This document shows, in pieces, positions 33,872 through 41,530 of a stretch of 64,000 bases of DNA (the stretch's first letter is position 1; the number at the start of each line of letters is the position of its first letter). The translations under genes and the position numbers were made by a program. Under the pieces are notes generated by a model. It made no database searches and was not told the DNA's origin. It worked only from the letters and a program-made list of their open reading frames with translations. This DNA is from Mucilaginibacter_A sp041088075. Its GTDB lineage: Bacteria; Bacteroidota; Bacteroidia; Sphingobacteriales; Sphingobacteriaceae. The stretch is from NCBI RefSeq assembly GCF_041088075.1, contig NZ_JBGCVY010000046.1, positions 1 through 64,000 on the forward strand, in the 5' to 3' direction.

Positions 33872-34435
33872 ATGAGCGAACTCATTAAGAAACAGTTAAA
33901 AGATACCAAAACTCACATGGACAAAGCTATTGAGTTTTTAGATAGCGAACTAACGAAGGTTAGGGCCGGCAAAGCTTCGCCAGCGATGTTGGACGGCGTT
34001 TATGTGGATTATTACGGAACGGCTACGCCTTTAAGTCAGGTTGGTACGGTTAATTCTCCGGATGCACGTACTTTGGTAATCCAGCCTTGGGAAAAATCCA
34101 TGTTAGGGCCGATTGAAAAAGCCATCATCGAATCTAACCTCAGCTTAAACCCGCAAAACGACGGACAAATTATCCGCATTAACGTTCCGCCTTTAACCGA
34201 AGAACGCCGCCGCGATTTGGTAAAACGGGTAAAAGCCGAAGCAGAAGGCGGCAAAATTACCATCCGCAACCTGCGCAAAGATGCCAACGAAAAGATCAAG
34301 AAATTGAAAACAGAAGGCGTATCCGAAGATGACATTAAAGTAGGCGAAGGCGAAGTGCAAAAACTGACCGACAGTTACATTATCAAAGTTGACCAGTTGG
34401 CCGAAGTGAAAGAAAAAGACATTATGACGGTTTAA
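33872..34435 (+). CDS. frr: Ribosome recycling factor
   Basis: Splits post-termination ribosomes together with EF-G. The 187-residue length is exact for the family. Conserved segments are LTKVRAGKASPAMLDGVYVD, NSPDARTLVIQPWEKSML and VPPLTEERRRDLVKRVK. Followed by a terminator hairpin. Confidence 0.97.
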   Translation: MSELIKKQLKDTKTHMDKAIEFLDSELTKVRAGKASPAMLDGVYVDYYGTATPLSQVGTVNSPDARTLVIQPWEKSMLGPIEKAIIESNLSLNPQNDGQIIRINVPPLTEERRRDLVKRVKAEAEGGKITIRNLRKDANEKIKKLKTEGVSEDDIKVGEGEVQKLTDSYIIKVDQLAEVKEKDIMTV

Positions 34436-34458
34436 CAACTGTCATACAAATCCAATTT

Positions 34459-34493
34459 AAAAGAGGGAATAGATTAAGGCTTATTCCCTCTTT
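34459..34493 (+). terminator. frr intrinsic terminator
   Basis: AAAGAGGGAATA and TTATTCCCTCTTT arms with a nine-base loop and a T-rich tail. Confidence 0.88.
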
Positions 34494-34510
34494 GTATTTT
34501 TATACAATCT

Positions 34511-36265
34511 ATGAAGATCCTGATTGATTATTTAAAAAATTACCGAGGCTACGTTATCCTTGCCTTGTTGCTGGCTGCCATTAACCAGGGTTTTTCCCTG
34601 CTCGATCCATATATTACCGGCCGTATTGTTGACCGTTATATCAACAAAGCCGGTGCTTTAAACTACCACGATTATCTGTACGGCGTGTTAACATTGGTCG
34701 GGTTAGCGGTTGGTGCAGCCATGATTTCGCGGATTGCGAAAAATTTTCAGGATTATTATACCAACATCATCACCCAAAAAGTGGGCGCACGGATGTATGC
34801 CGATGGTTTGGAACATTCGCTGAAATTGCCTTACCAGGTTTTTGAAGACCAGCGCAGCGGCGAAACGCTGGGCATTTTGCAAAAAGTACGGATTGACATC
34901 GAAAAATTTATTACTTCTTTTATCAGTGTTTTATTTGTGAGTTTGATCGGGATGATCTTTATCATCGTTTATTCCTTAAATGTAAGTTATAAAGTAACGC
35001 TCATTTACTTTGCCGCTATCCCGGTCATCACTTTTGTCAGCATGTTTTTAAGCCGGAAAATAAAAACCATTCAAAAGAAAATTGTCAGCCAAACGACCAC
35101 ACTTGCGGGTTCAACTACAGAATCTTTACGAAACATCGAACTGATTAAAAGTTTGGGTTTGGCCGGACAGGAGATCAAACGTTTGAACAAAACCACGTAC
35201 CAAATCCTCGACCTCGAACTAAAAAAAGTAAAATATGTGCGCAGCATGAGCTTTGCGCAAGGCACAACGGTAAACTTCGTCCGTAGTACCATGCTGATCG
35301 TTTTATTACTTCTGATTTTCCAAAAAACCATCTCTGCCGGTCAATATTTTACTTTTTTGTTCTATTCGTTTTTCCTATTCAACCCGCTTCAAGAATTGGG
35401 CAACGTGATCCTTTCCTGGCGCGAAGCGGAAGTTTCGTTAAACAATTTTAAGCAGATTTTGAGTACTGATATTGATGTGAAGCCGACCAATCCTGTCCAT
35501 CTGCCAAAAATCAATACCTTAACTTTCGAACAGGTGAGTTTTCGGCATTTAACCGGCAACCGCAATGCCATTACCGATATTAATTTCAGTGTGGAAAAAG
35601 GAGAAACCATTGCTTTTGTTGGCCCTTCCGGCTCCGGGAAAACAACGCTGGTAAAGATGCTGGTTGGTTTGTACCAGCCTTTAAGCGGGAAAGTATTGTA
35701 CAACAACATCAGCAGCTCCTCAATTGACTTAGATCAGCTTCGCGAAAAAATAGGCTTTGTAACACAGGACACGCAGCTTTTTTCGGGTACGATCCGCGAA
35801 AACCTGCTTTTCGTCCAGCCCAACGCAACCGACCAGGAATGTATGGATGTATTGCAAAAAGCAGCCTGTTACAATCTGTTGGCACGTGCAGAACATGGCT
35901 TGAATACGGTGATTGGCGAAGGCGGCGTAAAAGTTTCGGGCGGAGAAAAACAGCGTTTATCTATTGCCAGAGCGCTATTGCGGAAACCGGATTTACTGGT
36001 TTTTGATGAAGCCACTTCTTCGCTGGATTCGATCACGGAAGAAGAAATCTCAAAAACGATCCGCGATGTTTCGGATCAGCAAAACCATATTACGATTTTG
36101 ATTGCACACCGTTTGTCTACTATTTTGCATGCCGACCGGATTTATGTGCTGGAAAAAGGCCGCATCATCGAATCCGGCAAACACACCGAACTGCTGGATT
36201 TAAAAGGATTGTACTACGCCATGTGGCGCCAGCAAATCGGCGAAAGAACGGAAGCGGAAGTTTAG
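34511..36265 (+). CDS. ABC exporter, fused membrane and ATPase domains
   Basis: A 584-residue MsbA/multidrug-type half transporter. Six membrane segments occupy about residues 15-310; the ATPase domain has Walker A FVGPSGSGKTTLVK, signature VSGGEKQRLSIARAL, and Walker B LLVFDEATSSLDS. It would work as a dimer in the inner membrane; the substrate is not predictable. It follows the frr terminator closely. Confidence 0.92.
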   Translation: MKILIDYLKNYRGYVILALLLAAINQGFSLLDPYITGRIVDRYINKAGALNYHDYLYGVLTLVGLAVGAAMISRIAKNFQDYYTNIITQKVGARMYADGLEHSLKLPYQVFEDQRSGETLGILQKVRIDIEKFITSFISVLFVSLIGMIFIIVYSLNVSYKVTLIYFAAIPVITFVSMFLSRKIKTIQKKIVSQTTTLAGSTTESLRNIELIKSLGLAGQEIKRLNKTTYQILDLELKKVKYVRSMSFAQGTTVNFVRSTMLIVLLLLIFQKTISAGQYFTFLFYSFFLFNPLQELGNVILSWREAEVSLNNFKQILSTDIDVKPTNPVHLPKINTLTFEQVSFRHLTGNRNAITDINFSVEKGETIAFVGPSGSGKTTLVKMLVGLYQPLSGKVLYNNISSSSIDLDQLREKIGFVTQDTQLFSGTIRENLLFVQPNATDQECMDVLQKAACYNLLARAEHGLNTVIGEGGVKVSGGEKQRLSIARALLRKPDLLVFDEATSSLDSITEEEISKTIRDVSDQQNHITILIAHRLSTILHADRIYVLEKGRIIESGKHTELLDLKGLYYAMWRQQIGERTEAEV

Positions 36266-36283
36266 GTTTTTTATCCTGCTGCT

Positions 36284-36584
36284 GTCATTTCGACCGCAGG
36301 GAGAAATCCTATTTCAGTATCGCTACCAATTTTTAGCCGATAAAAGAAGCATTGAATTTAGCAAGAAGATTTCTACCTGCGGTGCTAAATGACAAAACGC
36401 TTTCGGTCTTCCCAACTGCTGCTTTTATCACCGATTTTTAGCCGATAAAAGAAGCATTGAATTCTGTCATTTCGACCGAAGGGAGAAATCTTATTTCAAT
36501 GTTGCTCACCAATTTTTAGCCGATAAAAGAAGCATTGCATAATAACCTTTGGAAGAAGATTTTTCTCTTTAGATCGAGATGACA
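36284..36584. repeat. Two GTCATTTCGA composite repeats with three motif copies
   Basis: The 386-bp gap between the ABC exporter and the Usp gene holds no gene. Composite 1 spans 36284-36393 (GTCATTTCGACCGCAGGG ... CTGCGGTGCTAAATGAC) and composite 2 spans 36465-36584 (GTCATTTCGACCGAAGGG ... TCGAGATGAC). Each has a long-form motif in its loop (cores 36341, 36524) and a third lies between them (36446), all in the same orientation with the same AATTTTTAGCCGA or GATTTTTAGCCGA left arm. Confidence 0.88.
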
Positions 36585-36594
36585 AAGTGCTTTC

Positions 36595-36645
36595 AAACTT
36601 TCGGTCTTCTGGACTTTCGGTCTTCCCAACTTTCCGACTTCTCAA
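36595..36645. repeat. Irregular pyrimidine-rich tandem repeat
   Basis: Four imperfect 12-16-bp units of the type ACTTTCGGTCTTC / ACTTTCCGACTTC. Related words occur singly near 36403 and 2929-2963. Confidence 0.65.
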
Positions 36646-36651
36646 CTCAAA

Positions 36652-37125
36652 TCATTTCTCCTTCAAAGGAACAACCAGCACCGGGATTTCCGAATGGCGC
36701 GAAACATCCTCAGCAACGCTGCCGGAAAGCAAACGGTTAAAACCGCTGCGGCCGTGAGAGCCAACTACGATCAAATCCGCATTAAATTTGATGGCCGTAT
36801 CAATCAGAATAGTTGCCGCGTCGCCGTTTTCCAAAAATTTTGTGATTTGAAATTCTTCGCCATACATCGCCACAAACCGGTGCATTACCGTTTTGGCCGA
36901 TTCTTCTTGCGCATCCAGGATTTCCATTGGTGGAAACGTAGTGTTTAACATATTCATATCGCTGCCAACAAGGCCCGAATTTACCGGCGCAATCATGATC
37001 GGTTCTACCACTTCTACCAAACCAACTTCGGCGCCCAATGCTTTGGCCAAAGCAAACCCGTAAACGGCTGCTTTTTCTGATTGCCGGCTGTCATCAATCC
37101 CAATTAATATCTTTCTAAATTCCAT
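36652..37125 (-). CDS. Universal stress protein (UspA family)
   Basis: A 157-residue single-domain Usp with N-terminal KILIGIDDSRQSEKA and the ATP-binding motif VVGSHGRSGFNRLLSGSVAEDV (Gly-X2-Gly-X9-Gly-Ser type). Such proteins bind ATP and are induced in stress, but the actual role is unknown. Monocistronic. Confidence 0.9.
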   Translation of the reverse strand: MEFRKILIGIDDSRQSEKAAVYGFALAKALGAEVGLVEVVEPIMIAPVNSGLVGSDMNMLNTTFPPMEILDAQEESAKTVMHRFVAMYGEEFQITKFLENGDAATILIDTAIKFNADLIVVGSHGRSGFNRLLSGSVAEDVSRHSEIPVLVVPLKEK

Positions 37126-37166
37126 GAGCTGTGCATTTGTGATACATAGATAAGATTTTTAGGCGA

Positions 37167-37200
37167 ATTTTTAGTGTATAAAAGAAGCATTGAAAAAACA
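37167..37200 (+). repeat. Long motif copy, right flank of the permease gene
   Basis: TTTTTAGTGTATAAAAGAAG then CATTGAAAAAAC. The same extended sequence occurs at 39864-39896 beyond the other end of the permease gene, in the same orientation. Confidence 0.8.
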
Positions 37201-37209
37201 GTTTATCAT

Positions 37210-39591
37210 TTATGTTTTCAGCTTATCGGCAGGATTGATTTTAACTGCTTTGATTGTTTGCAAACAAACCGTAAACACAACGATACAAACTGAAACCGCC
37301 AAAGCAATTACAAAAGGATTAATGGAAAGCGTAACGCGATAAGCAAAGGTTGCTAACCACTGGTTTGCAATTGCTATTGCAATAGGCCAGGCAATAACGT
37401 TAGCAATTAAAACCCGATAAAAAAACGGTTTACTTAATGTTACCATCAATTGTTCTGCCTTTGCGCCTACCACTTTTCTGATGGCAACTTCTTTTGTGCG
37501 TAGATGAATTGAGTATGCTGCCGAAGAAAAAAGGCCTAACGAAGCAATAAATATGGCCAATATGGAAAAGCAGGTCAGCACTGTTTGCAATTGCTCCTGC
37601 TTGATAAAAAGCTGGCCATACAACTCATCCAAAAAATGATAGTTGAAATTCTCGCCGTCAAGTTTGTCAATATCTTTCCATTGGTGGTTTAACGTTTTTA
37701 GGATGGTTGGTATGGCATTACTTTCGGCACTGATCATAATTTGTGTTTTAGGCATCCAAAAATGATAGTTAAGTAAATAGATTGTTGGCTTAATATTTTC
37801 TTCAAATCCATTAGCTTTTACATCTTTAATGATCCCCATTATTTTGTAGCTGCTGCCACGTCCGTTTATGGTTTTACCAACAGGATCATTTAATTCCATT
37901 GCTTTTGCTGCAGCCTCATTAATAACCGCATTTGCAGAATCTGCCGGAAAAGACGATGAGAAAACCCTTCCTTCTTTCAATCCAATATTTAAGGTTTCAA
38001 AATATTCGTAATCAACACCAATTGTATTTATTGCAAACGCTTTACTTTGAAAAGTATAGTCATAAGAAGCCGGAATGATACCGCCCGGAACATGAGAAGC
38101 AACGGTAACATTTTTCACGCCGGGTATAGCTTTGATCCGGTTTCTAACAGGTTCAAATTTCTTAGGATTGTTAAACAGTGCGAGGTTATCAATATATAAA
38201 ACCTGTTTGGCCGTAAAACCAGGATTTTCGGTTTTCATGTAAGTAACCTGTTGGTTGATAACGATTAGAATTATGGTGAAGACAATAGCAAAAGTGAACT
38301 GAAACACGGTTATCGAATTTTGCAGCCAGGAAAATTTTCCTCCGTTAAAAAACTGATTTCCCCTTAAAACTTCGGCTGGTTTAAAACCGGCCATCACTAA
38401 AGCCGGGTAAATTCCTGCAATCAGCGTAATCGAAATTAATGCAAGGAACAATTGCACAATGATGTGGAAGTTGATGCCAGAAACCAATAGTTTAACTTGT
38501 AGCAATTGATTGAAATAAGGCAAAGCAATGATTACGATGCCAACAGCAACAATTAAAGCAATCAGGCATTGAATATATATTTCCAACAAAAACTGAAGCG
38601 TTATCTGCCTTTTGATGATACCGTTAACTTTCTTGATCCCAATTTCTTTTGATCGTTTGTAAGCCTGAGAAATATAAAGGTTTGTAAAATTAACGCCGGT
38701 TATAATTAATATGATCAAAGCCAGAACGATCAAGCCTTTTACAATTTGGTCGTTTACATGCGAGGCATAATGTGGTTTTAAATGTAGGTTTTCTAATGGG
38801 TCCAAATAAATAGCTGCTCCGGCTCGGCTTAATGCTTCTTTGGCAACTTGGCTGGTGTCTGCCAATGCTGCTTCTTTATAAATTTTGTCAATCTTTTTGG
38901 AAAGCAGGTTAATATCAGTGTGCGGCCTTACCAGCAAATACGTTTGATAAATTTGATTGGCATAACTTTGATCTTTCCCGGAAGTAATATCTCCGGCAAA
39001 ACCAAGGCAATCAAATTGCAAAGTGGTATTGCCCGGCGCATCCTCGGCCACTCCTGCAACCGTCATTGGCATTCCTGATTTTGACATCATATTCACCGTC
39101 TTGTTTTGAACAGAAGTGCCGGCAGGAAAGAGTACGTTTGCTGTTGCTTTTGAAAGCAGCATGGTTGGCGTAGTGCTTTTCGGGTTTAAATTGAAGCCTT
39201 TTGGTTTGATGCCGAGTATTTTGGCAATGGAATAATCAGCGCCAACCCATTTTTTGATTAAAAACTTTCCTGAAGAAGTATAAAACGGAATCTGAAATAA
39301 AGCGGTGTTCGTCCTTCCTGTTTCTTCAACTTCCGGGCATTGGCTTTTAATTGTTGCCGCTAATTTGCTAGGCGTGTAAGGAGACGGGCCGGTTGGCATT
39401 TCCCTCTCCACCAAAAAAATACGATTTATATTTTTGTTCCACTGATCATAACTGGTTTCGTTATCAACGTAAAGAGTTACAAAAATGAAACCTGCCAGGC
39501 CAAGCGCCAGTCCGGCAATGTTTAAAAAGTTATACCATTTGCCTTTTAAAAAAGACCGGACCGCAATTTTGAAATCTATTGCATTCATCAT
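37210..39591 (-). CDS. MacB/FtsX-type ABC transporter permease
   Basis: A 793-residue protein with two copies of the four-helix MacB_PCD/FtsX architecture common in Bacteroidota (N-terminal IAVRSFLKGKWYNFLNIAGL; second half ending ADKLKT). Typical FtsX-domain segments are RSKEIGIKKVNGIIKRQIT and, in the second half, RTKEVAIRKVVGAKAEQL. No ATPase gene is adjacent. The start is placed at the ATG at 39591 (MMNAIDFK). Such proteins take part in antimicrobial-peptide resistance or lipoprotein handling; the role here is unknown. The gene is bracketed by long direct motif copies. Confidence 0.88.
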   Translation of the reverse strand: MMNAIDFKIAVRSFLKGKWYNFLNIAGLALGLAGFIFVTLYVDNETSYDQWNKNINRIFLVEREMPTGPSPYTPSKLAATIKSQCPEVEETGRTNTALFQIPFYTSSGKFLIKKWVGADYSIAKILGIKPKGFNLNPKSTTPTMLLSKATANVLFPAGTSVQNKTVNMMSKSGMPMTVAGVAEDAPGNTTLQFDCLGFAGDITSGKDQSYANQIYQTYLLVRPHTDINLLSKKIDKIYKEAALADTSQVAKEALSRAGAAIYLDPLENLHLKPHYASHVNDQIVKGLIVLALIILIITGVNFTNLYISQAYKRSKEIGIKKVNGIIKRQITLQFLLEIYIQCLIALIVAVGIVIIALPYFNQLLQVKLLVSGINFHIIVQLFLALISITLIAGIYPALVMAGFKPAEVLRGNQFFNGGKFSWLQNSITVFQFTFAIVFTIILIVINQQVTYMKTENPGFTAKQVLYIDNLALFNNPKKFEPVRNRIKAIPGVKNVTVASHVPGGIIPASYDYTFQSKAFAINTIGVDYEYFETLNIGLKEGRVFSSSFPADSANAVINEAAAKAMELNDPVGKTINGRGSSYKIMGIIKDVKANGFEENIKPTIYLLNYHFWMPKTQIMISAESNAIPTILKTLNHQWKDIDKLDGENFNYHFLDELYGQLFIKQEQLQTVLTCFSILAIFIASLGLFSSAAYSIHLRTKEVAIRKVVGAKAEQLMVTLSKPFFYRVLIANVIAWPIAIAIANQWLATFAYRVTLSINPFVIALAVSVCIVVFTVCLQTIKAVKINPADKLKT

Positions 39592-39652
39592 ATTATTTTT
39601 TAAACCACACAAATTATTATTTGGAACAGGAAAAATCTTTCAACCTATTTTG

Positions 39653-39698
39653 AATGCTTCTTTTATCACCCTAAATTTAGGGTGATAAAAGAAGCATT
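39653..39698. repeat. Perfect 46-bp palindrome of two motif copies
   Basis: AATGCTTCTTTTATCACCC, TAAATTTA, then the reverse complement; the 46 bases are a perfect palindrome. It lies in the divergent space between the permease and ilvE starts, so a terminator function is unlikely. Confidence 0.92.
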
Positions 39699-39863
39699 AC
39701 CTTTTTTACAATCTGCTTTAAATTCTTTTAATTTTAGCTTTACTTGAAACAGATATTGCGCCAACTGCTTAAATAGCTTATTATCAACTTTCCATCATGA
39801 TTGCGTATGTCCGATTACGAACACTGCCGTCCGTTTTCATTACAATTGCAATTTAGCAAACCA

Positions 39864-39896
39864 ATTTTTTAGTGTATAAAAGAAGCATTGAAAAAA
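39864..39896 (+). repeat. Long motif copy, left flank of the permease gene
   Basis: TTTTTTAGTGTATAAAAGAA then GCATTGAAAAAAC; directly repeats 37167-37200. The remaining 369-bp gap (39592-39981) between the permease and ilvE is AT-rich without a gene. Confidence 0.8.
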
Positions 39897-39981
39897 CGCT
39901 CCTTTAACTTCGCTCCCCACTCCACAAAAAACAAACAAAAAATTGTAAATTGCGAGCAATAACAATTCAATTTTTAGCATC

Positions 39982-41049
39982 ATGGTTTCAGATACGCTTG
40001 ATATACAAATCAACAAAGCGGCAACTTCGCGTTTGTCCGCAATTGATTTTGAAAATTTAGTTTTCGGCCGGCATTTTAGCGACCACATGCTGGTGGCCGA
40101 TTATGCCGATGGCCAGTGGCAAAACTTCCAAATTTTGCCTTACGGCGATATGAGCATGAGCCCGGCAATTTCTGCTTTACATTACGGACAAACGTTTTTT
40201 GAAGGGTTAAAAGCGTATAAACTGGCCGATGGCCGCGTTTCTATTTTCCGCCCTAATAAAAATGCCGAACGTTTTAACAAATCTGCCGAGCGTTTGTGCA
40301 TGCCGCAACTGCCCGAAGATTTGTTTATACAAAGCATTGCCGCACTGGTAGAAGTTGACCGCCAGTTTATCCCGAATAAAGAAAACCACGCATTGTACAT
40401 CCGTCCGTTTATGTTTGCTACCGAAGCGGCTTTGGGCGTTCACCCTTCCTCCACTTACCGGTTTTGTGTGCTCACTTGTCCGGTTGGCCCTTTTTTCTCT
40501 AAAAATTTAAAAGTTAAAGTCGAGACTGAATATTCCCGTGCCTGCGATGGCGGGTTTGGGTTTGCCAAAGCAGCAGGAAATTATGCAGGCTCGATGTTGC
40601 CAATGAAAAAAGCATCGGAAGAAGGTTTTGACCAGTTGATCTGGACGGATTCGCGCGAACATGCTTATGTGGAAGAACTGGGCGCGGCAAACATCGTTTT
40701 TGTGATAGACGGCAAAATCGTAACGCCATCAACCCGCGACACGATTTTAAAAGGCGTAACGCGAGACAGTATTTTAGAAATTGCCCGAAGCTGGAACGTA
40801 CCGGTGGAAGAACGCCGCGTTGCCGTAACCGAAGTTTTGGAAGGCATTAAAAACGGAAAACTGACCGAAGCTTTTGGCGTTGGCACGGCCGCAACCATTA
40901 CTTCTATTGTTGAAATTGGTTTTAACGGAGAAATTTTTTCGTTGCCAGATCCTGCAAAAGGCGAATTTGCACCTAAACTGCGCCGCGCTTTGGATGACCT
41001 GAAATACGGGCGAACTGAAGACTTGAACGACTGGAATTATATCGTATAA
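39982..41049 (+). CDS. ilvE: Branched-chain amino acid aminotransferase
   Basis: Fold-type IV PLP enzyme that interconverts Leu, Ile and Val with their oxo-acids. The 355-residue protein has HYGQTFFEGLKAYK, the PLP Lys region AAGNYAGSMLPMKKASEEGF, ELGAANIVFVIDG, and FGVGTAATITSI. The stop TAA (41047-41049) is the beginning of a motif copy. Monocistronic. Confidence 0.95.
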   Translation: MVSDTLDIQINKAATSRLSAIDFENLVFGRHFSDHMLVADYADGQWQNFQILPYGDMSMSPAISALHYGQTFFEGLKAYKLADGRVSIFRPNKNAERFNKSAERLCMPQLPEDLFIQSIAALVEVDRQFIPNKENHALYIRPFMFATEAALGVHPSSTYRFCVLTCPVGPFFSKNLKVKVETEYSRACDGGFGFAKAAGNYAGSMLPMKKASEEGFDQLIWTDSREHAYVEELGAANIVFVIDGKIVTPSTRDTILKGVTRDSILEIARSWNVPVEERRVAVTEVLEGIKNGKLTEAFGVGTAATITSIVEIGFNGEIFSLPDPAKGEFAPKLRRALDDLKYGRTEDLNDWNYIV

Positions 41050-41058
41050 AAGAAGCAT
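41047..41058 (+). repeat. Motif copy containing the ilvE stop codon
   Basis: TAAAAGAAGCAT whose first three bases are the TAA of ilvE, followed by TG. Confidence 0.85.
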
Positions 41059-41083
41059 TGCAATAAAGGCTTGCAAATAATTA

Positions 41084-41181
41084 GTCATTCTGAACTTGTT
41101 TCAGAATCTCTCAGGACATTGATTTTATGCCGATAAAAGAAGCATTGATCCTGAGGGATGCCGAAACAAGTTTAGGATGAC
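41084..41181. repeat. GTCATTCTGAAC composite repeat with motif in loop
   Basis: GTCATTCTGAACTTGTTTC...TCTCAGGAC is mirrored by ATCCTGAGGGATGCC...GATGAC, with GATTTTATGCCGATAAAAGAAGCATTG-type motif between (core 41134). A near-identical copy is at 41424-41520 with core 41473. Confidence 0.9.
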
Positions 41182-41209
41182 AATAATTTAATTTTAGTGG
41201 CAACACTTA

Positions 41210-41423
41210 GAAACTGTTTAAATTTGATTTAAAGAATATATTATGGAAGAAATTCATTGCCGTCCCGTTGACGGGACGGTTGCAGAAATTAGAAAGCAGG
41301 CTTTAGCCGAATCAAGATAACCATTTTTTGGCTAAAGCCCTTTAATGCCTGCCATTGTTCCGTTGGCTAAAGCCAACGGCAATTAAAAAATATATTCAAA
41401 GTCGTTTTTAAACAGCTTCTTAT
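41210..41423. mobile_element. MITE-like element with imperfect terminal inverted repeats
   Basis: About 210 bp, no coding capacity, ending in related inverted sequences: left GAAACTGTTTAAATTTGA...GAATATATT, right AATATATTC...TTTTTAAACAGCTTC. Inside are GC-rich pairs CCGTCCCGTTGACGGGACGG and TTGGCTAAAGCCAACGG. It sits between two copies of the GTCATTCTGAAC composite repeat. No transposase in the window can be linked to it. Confidence 0.6.
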
Positions 41424-41520
41424 TCATTCTGAACTCGTTTCAGAATCTCTCAGGACATTGATTTTATGCCGATAAAAGAAGCATTGATCCTGAGGGATGC
41501 CGAAACAAGTTCGGCATGAC
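41424..41520. repeat. Second GTCATTCTGAAC composite repeat
   Basis: Near copy of 41084-41181 (TCATTCTGAACTCGTTTC ... ACAAGTTCGGCATGAC), again with a motif copy in its loop (core 41473). Two copies flank the MITE-like element. Confidence 0.88.
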
Positions 41521-41530
41521 AGAAAAACCT

